From: Pagrus major
Taxonomy: Eukaryota; Chordata; Actinopteri; Spariformes; Sparidae
DNA length: 64,000 nucleotides
Direction: 5' to 3'
Assembly (NCBI RefSeq): GCF_040436345.1
Contig: NC_133220.1
Span: 10,671,664 to 10,735,663 of the forward strand
The stretch's first letter is position 1. The number at the start of each line of letters is the position of its first letter. This document shows positions 1 through 11,215 of the stretch, in pieces. Under the pieces are notes generated by a model. The model searched no databases and had not been told where the DNA came from. It was given only the letters and a program-made list of their open reading frames with translations. Position numbers and translations under genes: made by a program.

Positions 1-2311
1 GTTTCACTGCTGCATATCCTCTTGTGCCCCCTTTTCAAGAACCTATAGCACTTTAGGGGCCAAAGTACATGCCAGTAAACCTATCCCCAAGAGGCAGAGG
101 GAAGAGCAGTGGGTAAGGTTGCTCCGAGTGTCTCTGACAGACTTTATTGCCTCTCAAAACGCCAAGCCCACGCACAAGAATCCGCTGGAACCTGGCTGGC
201 AACACACAGCAGAGAACAGCAGTTTACTTGAAAAAAATAGTAAGTACATGTTAACACATGGATGGAAAATCAATCATCAATATCTTCTTTATTTTGTAAA
301 CTAATCTAGGTAAATATGTGTGTGTTCTTTGAGCTAATCTGACACCAGTTTGCATGTTACTGTTTATTACTAGGTAATGAGATCTCCCTTGTTAGCTGAA
401 GTCAGAATTCTTATTAAATATTGACAGCAGTTTATATGATTTTATTAACTTTCAAGTTTAATATGGTGAAAACCATTCCGTGTTGGTAAAATGTTGTTTA
501 CTATACATGCTGTTAGACGAGCAGAATATTCTCAGCTGAATGAGAAATAATGCGAACAGGAAAATGTTGAAGAAAGATCAATATCACACTAATGATCAGC
601 GCAAGAGAGAAGGGGTAAATATAGAAACAGATGCACTAAAATCACTTGAACTCTTTCCTCCTGCAAAGACTAAGAGTTGCAGTACATTGTCAAGCTTGAA
701 TATTATATATTATTCAACATTTTATCACAAAAAAATGACAAATAATAAAAGTATATGCTCTGCGGCTAAGTGCAGCTCTGAGATTTGGGTCATAGACCTG
801 ACAAGTTATTCGTAAATCAGTTCACACCCTTGGCACAGCTATTTTCTCTCTATGACAAATATAGCTTCACAGCAGCGCACCGAGTGTGCTAAACTGCTAA
901 ACAAGCAGGTACTTCATCAACTAACAGAAATTGGCATCATTCAATTTGATTGAATGTATTGTAATAGTTTAACTGGCTATCAAACTAATGGCTAATACAA
1001 GAACAAAACGCTTCTGTCATTAGACTAATGAGATCATAAAAACTTGGGAAGATCAACAGAAGCATGGTGAAGACAAAGTGCCAACATCGGTTTTTACTTT
1101 ATACAAGATACGATTTGACATCTATTTTATCTTTATATTGTATATGCTTGCATATACTTATACCCCTAAATAAGTGGTATTTATATACAGTATATGTTCA
1201 TCATTCTTACTCTTAAATTAAGGTGGAAAAGACAATACTTTTAGCATTTTTGAATTATTGCTGTATGATGTCACATGTCAGTATGCTAATGTGACCCACT
1301 TCGTCTTTGAGATGACATTTTTGTAATAATACTAATTCTAAAACTATTTTCCATACTTACTGAAACTTGCTTTTGATTTGTTGATGTTTGACAGTCGGTG
1401 TCTGAAGCTTAGCATGAAACCTGACTAATAACACACTTTTTGCAGAAATCAATTATTAATTGATGCAATTAAGGTCCTTTTCGGTTTCACCTTTTATCTT
1501 TTCACCTATTTCTCCAAATAATTAAGGGCTAAAAAGAAAGCAACCTGACCTGAATACAAAGATGTTTCTGACTAATGTTACATTTGTTTACGTCACTTCC
1601 TGAGTCATGATAGATAGTTTTATGAGGTATGTGACCTGCTGCCTGCAAAATTAGTTCGGTCACTTGCAGGAATTCACAAAGGGAATTTTAAGAATGTACT
1701 GATCATAGAAATTCTTTCATTTATAGCACAGATAGAGTTACTAACTTGGGGACCCTGACACCATTTGTGACATAGATATTACTTTTATTGTTTGACATTG
1801 ACAAAATCATATATATCAATCAAAATATAGCCCAAAATCACAATCACATTGCCTCAGTGGGCTTTACAAACTGTACAGTAATGTCATAATATTATTTAAC
1901 CCACAATGAAGGAGGAATAAATTGCATCCCATTATATCTTTTCTATTTCTTCAAGGATAGGCTTTACTTAACATTCATGAACATTCAACTGCCTTAAGCT
2001 GCTTGTTAAAACGATGATAAGTGATACCCATTACAGATTCGGACCATCTGGAAGAGATTAACCGCATGTCAGACAGATGGGGACGGTTGCTAACAGTGGT
2101 CAAGCCGTGCTAACATCTCTAGACTACACTGAGATTCTAGGATATGTTACAGTAAGCACTGACATAGGCACAAATAACCTTATTATAAATTCCAAGTGAC
2201 CACCAAAGTGAAGACCAATTAAAATGGTATGTATGCGATCTAAACAGTGTTGCCTTATTAAGTGCATGATAACATTTTTTCATTCACAGAGAAGCTGTTG
2301 TTTCAGTCAAG
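1..2311. other. 5' flank and first intron region of igfn1 copy A
   Basis: No convincing coding exon is visible here. A possible non-coding first exon ends at 239, where an AATA|GTAAGT donor is seen, and the start-codon exon has an acceptor ending at 2289 (CACAG). If that pairing is right, 240-2289 is a 5' UTR intron. The promoter cannot be fixed by eye. The small open frames at 119 and 540 have no recognisable domain. The remainder is AT-rich sequence without an evident repeat. Confidence 0.3.
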
Positions 2312-5300
2312 ATGTTTAAAATACGTAAAACTAAGGATGAGGAGCCAACCGCTCCAGGGCAGGGTAAGTAGATAGATTACTTATCACAGCCAAACAATAA
2401 AATGTGCATTTTAAACTAAATGCAGATAGAAAAGCCTGAGAGGTAATATGAAGTAAAATTGTGTTAAAGCACTCAAATCTTCACAAGTGTAAATAATGCA
2501 ATTACTTATCCCATTTAATGACAGTGAAAATTAGAAAGAAGTCGAGGGTGCCCGGAGTTATGATTACCCAATATGTGGAAGAACTACCCGAAGGCATGAC
2601 CACTCCAGACTTCACCCGGAAACCCATCGCTATAACTATTCAAGAAGGTAAAATACCACCTCTGATCACATGCATAACCTTACTTCTTTTTTTTTTTTTC
2701 TAAGATAACATAACAGTATATTCTTGTTGCCATTTCTGTAGGAAAACTGGCTATCTTCAGAGCAGTAATTACAGGCAAACCAGCACCAACTGTGACCTGG
2801 ATGAGAAATAATGGGGAAATTGATGAAGAAAAGTACAAAATCTGCTTTGATGCAAGCTCTGGTGAATATCAACTACAGGTGAGATCACTCATCATGTGGC
2901 GTAAGAAATGCTCATCTCAATAAAATCTAAACTGATGGATCCAATAAAGCCGTCTTACGCTATCCTGGTTTTGCAAAAAATAATAATAATCATGTATTGA
3001 CTGATAGATGCCTGATGTAACGGTGGATCACGCTGACACATACAAGTGCTTTGCCAGAAATGAATACGGAAAAGCCATTGTGACTGCTGCACTTAATGTT
3101 ATTGAGGGTCAGTTACTTCTATTCCATTATAAATTATACAGAAACTAAGACAAACTACATCCGTCTCACTACACTCTCTTTCTTCCACTTTAGTTGGCTT
3201 TAAAAAAAACAGAGCCATGCAAGAATCGAGAACAGGTACGCCTACATTCAATCTATAATAATTCAAAGTCAGTCCCTCATTGGATGAAATTTTTAACCAT
3301 GCTGATAATTTTGTTGTAGCTGTCAGAGATATACCTGAGGACTTCAAAAAGGCCCTAAAACATAAGTAAGCAGTAAAAACAAATCTCTGTTGTTTTTCTT
3401 GCCATGTGTGATTGTTACTTTCAATTGTTACAAATGTTTATTTTTCTTCATGTAGGGTTGACATGGAGCAAAAAGAAGAGAAAAAACCCGAAATTGATGA
3501 TAAGTTTTGGGATCTGCTGTTGAGTGCAGACAAGAAAGACTACGAGGCCATCTGTGCCCAGTATGGTGTCACTGATTTCCGTAGGATGCTGAAGAAACTA
3601 AGTGAGAAGAAGGAAGAAAGAGAGCAAGAGCAAGAAAAGGTGTGTTTCAGCTTCATCTAAATGTCAATATACAGCACGTACACAGCCTAACATGCTGAAT
3701 TTTGTAATACAAGAAATGTAAACAATGTCACGGAAATAAACATTTTCTTTTTGATTCCAATTACTACAGGTTGTAGAAAGACTATGCAACCTAAAGCCAA
3801 TCGAAATGAAAGATGATGGTCTTGCAGAGTTTGAACTTGAAATGTCACTGAAAGACCCTGCCAGCAAAATCTTCATATACAAGGTGAGATGTTTCATTTT
3901 ACATATTTACTTTTTCGCGAATAAATTAAATGAAAGCTGACACACTGCATATTTCTCAGACAATAATGACTGCTTATGTTGAAACAGGATGGAGTTATGA
4001 TTCCTTTTGATGTGGACATGGAGGTGAAACATGGATTGAAGCAAGTGGGAAAGAAGTTTGTGTTTAGCATCAATGGTGTCGACCCCGAAGATGCAGGGTT
4101 ATACCAAGTAGAGGTTGATGGAGTTAAGATTTTCTCGACCGACTTCAAACGTAAGATGATGCACCAAATTAATTATCTATACACTACTGTAACATGTACA
4201 CAGTGCCATTCGGCATGTCAAAAGCAGTTACATGTGCCACATGAGTTGACAGTAAGTACAATATATCATGTTAAGCTATAATCATGCGTTTCATCTAGTT
4301 CCCGAGGTGGAATTCTTGGTCAAGCTTCAAGACGTGAAAGCGGAGGAAAGAGAGGACGCTGTGTTTGAGTGTCTCGTCTCACAACCCCTGAAAAAGATAA
4401 CTTGGAAGGGAAAGAACATCCCATTGGAGCAAGGGGAGAAATTTGACATCCTTGTGTCAGAGGACATGCTGATTCACACATTGGTGGTAAAGGACTGCAT
4501 GCCACTGGACAAGGGAATTTATGCGGCTGTGGCTGGAAACTCATCCTGCAATGCCTGGCTTATAGTGGAAGGTACTGTTTACAAATTTTAAAAATGAAAT
4601 GTTTTCAAATTCTTTAATGCAAGTTTATCAATCATTGAAAATGTTAAAAATGTCCTGGTACTGTGTATCTCATTAGTTGACAATGATCCAAACTCACGGG
4701 GAAAGAAGAAAGCTCGCAAAACAACCAGAGCAGGTGGTGGTGGAGATGAACTTTTGAGGATTGCTCAGGAGCAACAGGCTAAAGTACAGAAACAGAAGGA
4801 TGAGATAATTGCAAAGGCGAAGGCAGAGGCAGAAGCAGCAGCTGCAGCAGCCGCCGCAGCAGCAGCAGAGGCTGAGGCTAAAGCAAAAGCTGAAGCAGAA
4901 GCCAGAGCCAAAGCTATGGCTGAAGCTAAAGCTAAAGCTAAAGCGAAGACAACGGGGAAGGAAAAGGAAAAAGCAAAGACAAAGACAAAGGCAAAGGTAA
5001 AGGTAAAGGCAAAGGCAAAGACCGTGGAAGGTGCAGATGGAACCACTGTTGTGGAAGAAGGAGAGGTGGAGGATGTAGAAGAGGAAGAGGATGAAGAAGA
5101 AGAAGAAGAAGAAGAAGAACAAGGAGAAGAACAAGGAGAGGAAGAGGGGGGGTCTGCATCATCAGAACCCAAGAAGAAGGTAAAAGCAAAGGAGGGAGAG
5201 GCACCTGCAGAGGATGATATTGAAGAAGAGGAGCCTGTTAAAGGGAAAAAGAAGAGAGAGAGAAAAGGCCCACTTGTCCCTGATACAGTCGTTGGTAAGA

Positions 5301-8300
5301 TGCATCAAAACATAGTAATTAACTTATTGTACAGTTGTTCATATATTTCTGTTCACAGTTAACAGCAAGGTTGTATTTCCTTCAGACCCAGGAGTATATT
5401 TCACCGGCGGACTGTCAGATGTGAACGCCATCATTGGTACTGATGCAGAACTGGTCTGCAAGTTGAGCAGTGAGGACTGTGATGGAGTCTGGTACAAAGA
5501 TGGGAAAGAGGTGAGGAACATAGGAGTTGATAAAGTAACAGTGTAAGGTGTTAAAGTGTGTTAACATTGGTGTGTGTGTGTCTGCATTTCAGATAACAGC
5601 TACAGATGATATCTGCATTGTTAAAGATAAGACTTATCGAAAGCTAATTATCAAAAGCTGCAAAGAAGACGATGCTGGAAAGTACCGATGTGAAGCTGAT
5701 GGCCGCAAAACAGAAGCTGTGCTCAAAGTTGAAGGTATCGTACTCAGTCAATTTGAGGTACTACGGTAAAAAATTTGTAAAACAATATTTGTCTCAGCTG
5801 AGTGATAAAAGTTTGAAAAGATGCGTTTGTTCTTCTAGATCCTCCAAGACTTAACCCAGATGACCTCACCGAGTTCATAAAGCCAGTTACAATCAAAACT
5901 GGGAAAGATGCAGCATTCAAGATGACCTTTGTTGGCCGTGAACCCATGAAGATACAGTGGTACCATGACGGGGAGGAGCTGCTGGAGGACACCGGTATCA
6001 AGATTGAGAAGTCCGACTCACACACCCGCCTGCTGCTAAGCAAGTGCAAACGCAAAACCACAGGAGAAATTAAGATCAAGATTAAAAATGAATGTGGAAC
6101 AACTGAAGCCATCTCACAGCTTGTTGTATTAGGTTTGTACGCTGCATTTTAAGACCTGTATGTTCTTAATCTGTAAGAATCACATACGTGCAGGACATGT
6201 ATACGAGTAGGGTTGTTCTTTATTGTTGTGTCTTGCTACAGATAGACCAACACCACCCCTCAACCCTGTGGATATTATTGAAAGTTCTTCAACTTGCATT
6301 GACTTCAAATGGAGGCCTCCCAAAGACGATGGCGGCTCTCCTATCACAGACTACATCATGGAGCGCCAGCAAATTGGCCGAAACAGCTGGAAGAAACTAG
6401 GCAAGATTGGCCCAGAGCCTAAATACAGAGACAGTGATGTGGATCATGGCAGGAAGTACTGCTACCACATCAGGGCTGAAACTGATCAAGGTGTCAGTGA
6501 GATGTTGGAGACCGATGACATTCAGGCAGGGACAAAGGGTAAGCCTTCGTACAAGCACACAAAAATGTATTCGCGATAGTGTGAAAGTGACATTTTCTAA
6601 ATTTGAATCATTCTTTCAGCGTACCCTGGAGCTCCCTCTCAACCCAAAATTATTAGTGCGTTCAAAGACTGCATCAATCTGGCTTGGTCTGCGCCCTCTA
6701 ATACTGGAGGCACCAACCTTTTGGGATACAATGTGGAGAAACGCAAGAATGGAAGTAATCTGTGGGGCATGGTCAACCCAGCCGACGAGCCCATCAGAGG
6801 TAAGACCATGAAGAACTTTTGATGTTCAAGATCTAATGTATTTGTTTACAAGTTTAAATACAGATGTGACACTGTCAAGTTAAATGTGCTCTCCTTCTTA
6901 AACTACAGATGTACAGAACTATTTTTTTTTAGATATCTTATGGTCTTCACTATACTGTTTGACATGCCAACAGAGAAAAAGTATGCAGTGAAGGATGTTG
7001 TTGAGGGCATCGAGTACGAGTTCCGTGTATCAGCTATCAACATTTCTGGTGCCGGAGAGCCAAGTACACCTTCTGAATTTGTGTTTGCAAGAGATCCAAA
7101 GAGTGAGTGATAATCCCAAACAGCTTATTATCTCAATGCTTAATTCCTCATGTTTTAGTTCTTGAATGCCTAATTGTTTACCCTCTCAGAGCCCCCTGGT
7201 AAAGTTATTGACCTGAAGGTGACAGACTCCACATACAGCACCTTATCACTGGGCTGGACCAAACCCACGGAGGAGGAGGGGGTTCAAGATGAGGCCAAAG
7301 GATACTTTGTGGAGCTCAGACCAGCAGAAGATCCAGAATGGAGTCGCTGTAACTCCAGTGCTGTCATTATGAACTCCTATACTATTATGGGTCTGAAGTC
7401 AATGGCCATGTACTGGGTGAGAGTTTTAGCCACCAACGAGGGTGGAGACAGTGAGCCTCAGGAGCTGGACAATTATATCATTGCAATGCCTCCCCCAGGT
7501 GAGTCAGTGGAAATTGTGACCAGTCTTCAATCAGAATTTGATTCATTTTACCTTCATTTCATCATTTTTCTCTCATTAATTTTGTCTGAAACTCTCTCTC
7601 CACATTGTGACAGTGAAACCTCACTTCACTGACAGGAAAATTAAGAACTTCATGGTAATGAAAGCTGGAAACGCTGCTCGAGTCAACTTCAACTTCCAGG
7701 TTCAGTATAACATTCATCAAAAAGGTCCTTTCATGTCCCATCTGAGTTGAGTTTTAATACTGCTTTTTTGTGTTTTGTTTTACCTGTTGTGTAGTTTATT
7801 TTGGTTTCTTGGGGGTTTTTTGTCTGTCATGTTGATTTTTTTAATGTTTTTCCTTGTTTGTTTTTTTATCTGTTGTGTTGCTTCTTCATGTGTTTTCTAT
7901 TTATTTTATTTTTTAAATCTGTTGTGTTGGGTTTTTTTTCATGTGTTTTTCTGTTTTTTTCTAAAACCTGATGATTTTACCAGCTTAACTGTTTTATTTT
8001 GTTGACTTTGTGAAGCTCTTTGGAACAAGGATTTTGAAGTGCTCTATAAATAATAATTATTATTATTTATGTTGACAGGCCTCTCCAATACCATCTATCA
8101 AATGGCTGAAGGACGGTCATCCTGTAGCCAAGCATGTGACAGTGAGCAACTCAGACACATCATCACAGCTGATGATCCCCTCATCAGAGCGTCATGACAC
8201 TGGGATCTACACTATTATTGTCAAGAACCTTGTTGGTCAGGAGACCTCTAGTGTTGAGATAAGAATCACAGGTACAATGAAAAAAAACTTAGTTAAATGA

Positions 8301-10308
8301 GTAGCTAAGCTTTGTAGATTAATGTGATAATTTCAAAGTGAATAAGAAGCAAAAACTGTTGTGATATGGCCAGAATTAAGATTTTAAGTACACTTTAGAC
8401 AAGAGGGATTGTGGGGAAAATGTAAAGATCTTAAAACTGCATGTATCATTGTAGTCAACATAAGCATTAAGATACTTACTGCATACTCTTTTTCTACCTG
8501 TTTGCAGATGACCCCAAGCCTCCAGGCCCTGTGGAGCTGGATGAGAACGTGTCAGGAACAGTGACGGTCTCCTGGGATCCCTCTCCAGATGAGAAGAAAG
8601 ACGACAGGCTTCACTACATGATCACCAAGCTTGATTCTGTCAAGCGTACTTGGCAAACTGTGGCAGACCATCTCTTCAATAACAAGTTCACCGCCATCAA
8701 CGTCTTGCCCGGAAGGCAGTATAAGTTCCGGGTCTATGCCAAGAACGACATGGGGCTTTCCAAACCCTCTGATTCAGCAACCTGGGAAGTGAAGAGAGTA
8801 AAAGGCAGGTTTAATAAAAGTGGATGGAAATTGTGCAGCATCGAGCTGAACTGATTAGTCATAATTAGTTGAACAACTGAAGGTTAAATGAAAACTTCCC
8901 CCTCTTTTCTTTCTTTTCTGTGTTTTATCTTCATTTTTAATTGGAAGTATGGGTTTGAACTGTCAAACAATAGACATGAGACCTCTGATGGGCAAATTTA
9001 CACTATTTATAGTTTTCATCGGCTAAACAATCAATTATTCATTGAAAAAAAAAAAAAGATTAATCAATAATAAAAATAATAGTTAGCTACAGCCCCAGGG
9101 TAGCTTACTAGACTTTAATCCAGGTGTCAATAGATGTAGATGGGTACAGAGCCACAAACAATTAGTCAAATAATCAATTAGTCAGGCCAAAAAAAGACAA
9201 AACTAATTACCATTTTTACATATTGATTAGTCATTAATTGCAGATATTTTAAAGCTCCTGTTTGTAATTGATTTTTGAGACTAATTTCCAACTTGTCAAA
9301 TACTGACACTTTGGGATTATAGGTCGGGTCGGCCGCCATCCGAAAGCGACAGTATTTGACAAGTTGGGAGAATTTGCTCCTTTTCTGTCTTTTCTCTGTT
9401 CATCGCTTGGCGCTCTGAGAGGCTGTGATGGATGTTTCTTGTTACTTTTTGACATTTCATAAACTAGATAATTATTCGAGAAATCAACTGGCAGATTTAA
9501 GCGATAATGAAAATAATAATTAGTTGCAGTTTAGAAAACAAGTGAATACATGTGTGAGTGTAATAGGAATGTCGATTTTAAAGAAAAGACAATTTCATAA
9601 AATCATCTCCCTTCCAAAAGGCAATTAAAGAATATCAACTAACTGCAAATGGGCATACTGCAAGGTCAGACATTATTGCTAATGTTTTGTTTGCTTTGTG
9701 TAAATGAAACGCAACATGAAAAGAAGAGAATTTTATATTTCTGAGTCCTCTGCTATAGACAGTAAAGCAAGATAAATGAATCGATTGCCAGACGACTAAA
9801 GGGTACAGAAATGAAAAGGATGTCTATCGTTATGTAACACATCCTTGTAACTTTTCTTTCCTTGTTCTTGTTTCCTTTCAGAATCATTTTCTTTGAACCT
9901 TGCTGCCTCTAAGGACTGCAACTTTGAGGTGCCTCCTTCATTCTCTGTTCCACTGAAAACACACAAGAGTCCAGAGAGCTATGAGTGCTACATGAGTTGT
10001 GCAGTGACAGGAAACCCCAGACCCCATGTTACCTGGTACAGAAACAACATCAGCCTCAACACCAACACTAACTACTACATCACCAACACATGTGGGGTCT
10101 GCTCCATGGTGATACTCAAAGTCGCGCCCAAAGACAGTGGGGATTACACCGTCATTGCAGAAAACAATCTGGGCAGAGTGGAGTGTTCGACTAAACTTGT
10201 CGTCAAAGGTAAAAAAAAAACACATCAAAATTATTTGTTACATCTTAAATCCGCTCCTCTGGCTGCATGTCTTAACTGTTCCCATCTCTACCTCCTCTTT
10301 CAGATTAG
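2312..10308 (+). CDS. igfn1: igfn1 tandem copy A, 23 coding exons, 1411 aa predicted
   Basis: Ig/FN3 sarcomeric protein of the IGFN1 family; mammalian IGFN1 is a skeletal-muscle Z-disc-associated protein. Coding exons: 2312-2363, 2525-2647, 2742-2878, 3008-3107, 3194-3235, 3320-3365, 3456-3639, 3770-3883, 3988-4150, 4299-4571, 4677-5294, 5386-5510, 5593-5734, 5839-6132, 6242-6538, 6620-6799, 6974-7102, 7190-7498, 7614-7699, 8079-8271, 8508-8804, 9882-10208, 10304-10308. Approximate residues: Ig1 59-137, DFR-motif region 138-228, Ig2 229-320, Ig3 321-411, charged linker 412-617, Ig4 618-706, Ig5 707-804, FN3-1 805-903, FN3-2 904-1006, FN3-3 1007-1109, Ig6 1110-1202, FN3-4 1203-1301, Ig7 1302-1410. 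The family-typical VPGVMITQYVEELPEG stretch is in exon 2. The phases sum to one uninterrupted frame. The start is the only ATG giving the phase-1 junction shared with copies B and C. There is no signal peptide, so the protein is cytoplasmic. The exon 21 donor is GC. Confidence 0.93.
3194..3639 (+). other. DFRxMLKK-type region of copy A (exons 5-7)
   Basis: Three exons encode a charged, probably helical stretch between Ig1 and Ig2. It contains EIDDKFWDLLLSADKKDYE and then VTDFRRMLKKL. The GVTDF-R-ML-KK core is shared by all three copies (VTDFRWMLKKL in B, VTDFRWMLKRL in C) and resembles the short DFR-type motif of IGFN1 and myosin-binding-protein-C-like proteins. A weaker second copy of the motif occurs just upstream: EDFKKALKHK here, NFKTVLKRK in B and QDFRAMLKKT in C. 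This suggests an internal duplication (inference). Confidence 0.75.
4677..5294 (+). other. Lys/Ala/Glu-rich linker exon of copy A
   Basis: A 618-nt symmetric phase 1-1 exon between Ig3 and Ig4. It opens with VDNDPNSRGKKKARKTTRAG, whose KKxARKTTRAG core is also seen in copy B. An Ala/Lys/Glu-rich stretch with a poly-Ala run follows, then Lys/Thr-Lys repeats, then a nearly pure Glu run encoded by GAA/GAG repeats at about 5093-5120. It ends with GPLVPDTV, also present in copy C. The composition suggests a long charged helix or disordered spacer (inference). The reverse strand shows long open frames only because of the repetitive codon use. Confidence 0.85.
7750..8078 (+). repeat. T/G-rich intron ending in a retroposon-like tail, copy A intron 19
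   Basis: The intron between the two Ig6 exons is strongly T/G-rich from 7760. From about 7995 it ends with TTGTGAAGCTCTTTGG, then AAGTGCTCTATAAATAA and an (ATT)n-like tail at 8051-8070. This TGCTATATAAATAA-type ending with a simple tail is a very common 3' end of fish retroposons (from memory). The tail stops about 6 bp before the splice acceptor at 8076-8078. Confidence 0.5.
8995..9529. mobile_element. hAT-like non-autonomous element relics
   Basis: Two ends of the kind GATTAATCAATAATAAAAATAATAG...GCTACAGCCC (to about 9096) and GCGATAATGAAAATAAT...TAGTTGCAG (to 9529) resemble the ubiquitous GCTGCAACTAACGATTATTTT-type termini of fish hAT MITEs. Boundaries and target duplications are not clear by eye. 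No transposase is visible. Confidence 0.45.
9288..9367. repeat. 18-bp perfect inverted repeat with 44-bp spacer
   Basis: CCAACTTGTCAAATACTG at 9288-9305 is the exact reverse complement of 9350-9367. The spacer is locally GC-rich in an AT-rich intron. This may be the palindromic core of a MITE, or a hairpin former. Confidence 0.8.
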
Positions 10309-10395
10309 GATGATTCAGTGGGCCTGAACTCCTGAAGATGAATGAAATGTGAAGGATGTGCCGATCGTGAATCACTGTTGTGACGTGAAGAACAA

Positions 10396-10401
10396 AATAA
10401 A
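10396..10401 (+). terminator. Polyadenylation signal of copy A
   Basis: AATAAA lies 88 bp after the stop codon, in the same terminal exon. A second AATAAA-type motif near 10757 is an alternative. Confidence 0.6.
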
Positions 10402-10731
10402 GGATGAAAGAAACATGTTTTAAAGTGCCAATAACAAATTTGGCAGATTAAAACTATGAGATTCTGCTGTGTTTGAGTGCAAATTCTACTCAGTTTATGT
10501 AGTGGATGTAAAGAACACTTTGACAGGAAACATCCGAGATCCACCATTAATTATATGCTAATCTTACACCCAGGCATGTTTATTTATTGGCCTATATTTC
10601 CCTGAGCTGTGATTATAGTTAGTTTCTTCTGCTGTTTTTTTGAATAGGACAGAAAATCTGCTTAGTTTCCTTAAGTTACTTCCTCATGGGAAGTTTATGA
10701 TATGACAGTACGATTGATTATTAGTGTTAGA

Positions 10732-11215
10732 ATCATCAATAATTATGCCAAAATGTAAATAAATTCTACCTGTTCAATGACAAACTGTCTTACTTGCCTG
10801 TCTTTAACCTAAATTCAATCATGAGCTTGTCACATGATGTATTGTCTACAGGCACTCCAGTGGCTCTGTAAGGCTTTACTTGCAATGCTGTGCTTTGAGA
10901 TAAATGTTAATGCTAGCATGCTGAAAAGTAAGCCATCGTTTTAATATATTTTCAATCAGCTGTTTTTTGTTTGTTAATTTAAAGACAGACTTGTCCACTG
11001 TCGTACAAGTCTCAATGTTTTGATCTGCATTTCCATGTGAAACCTCATTAGAGCATCTGTAAACACACAACTCCTACATTAGACAAGTCTGTGGCACATT
11101 TGACGATTTATTGCTTGAATTATTCATCATTATGTCAAAATGTAAATAAATCCTACATCTTCAACAACAATCTTTCTTACTTGCGTTGCTTTAACCTAAA
11201 TTAATCATGAGCATT
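10732..11215. repeat. Direct duplication of about 95 bp in the 3' flank of copy A
   Basis: 10732-10830 and 11121-11215 share the order ATCATCA-TTATG-CAAAATGTAAATAAAT-CCTAC, then CTTACTTGC and TTTAACCTAAATT-AATCATGAGC. The two are about 390 bp apart, in the same orientation, and visibly diverged. Confidence 0.7.

Larger units (their letters stand above)
8805..9881 (+). other. GC-AG intron of copy A containing hAT-like relics
   Basis: The FN3-4 exon must end at 8804 (AAAG|GCAGGT). That gives 297 nt, the same as in B and C, and keeps phase 1. The nearest GT donors give the wrong phase and run into a stop. The intron holds sequence of the CAATTATTCATTGAAAA...AGTTAGCTACAGCCC kind at about 8995-9096 and a second such end at 9465-9529 (TAGTTGCAG), resembling terminal parts of fish hAT elements. 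It also holds an 18-bp inverted repeat at 9288-9305/9350-9367. Confidence 0.7.

Noticed and set aside
119-815. Two short open frames at the left edge
   Set aside because: No recognisable protein; the first overlaps a possible 5' UTR exon.
4694-5172. Long reverse-strand open frames opposite the copy A linker
   Set aside because: They mirror repetitive GAA/GCA/AAG codons of the true + strand exon and have Ser/Phe/Leu-only composition.
7775-8005. Hydrophobic 76-codon open frame
   Set aside because: Lies in a T/G-rich intron; composition explains the Phe/Leu content.
8798-8812. GT donors near the end of copy A exon 21 (AGA|GTAAAA and CAG|GTTTAA)
   Set aside because: Both join to the next exon out of frame with an early stop; only the GC donor at 8805 fits length and phase.
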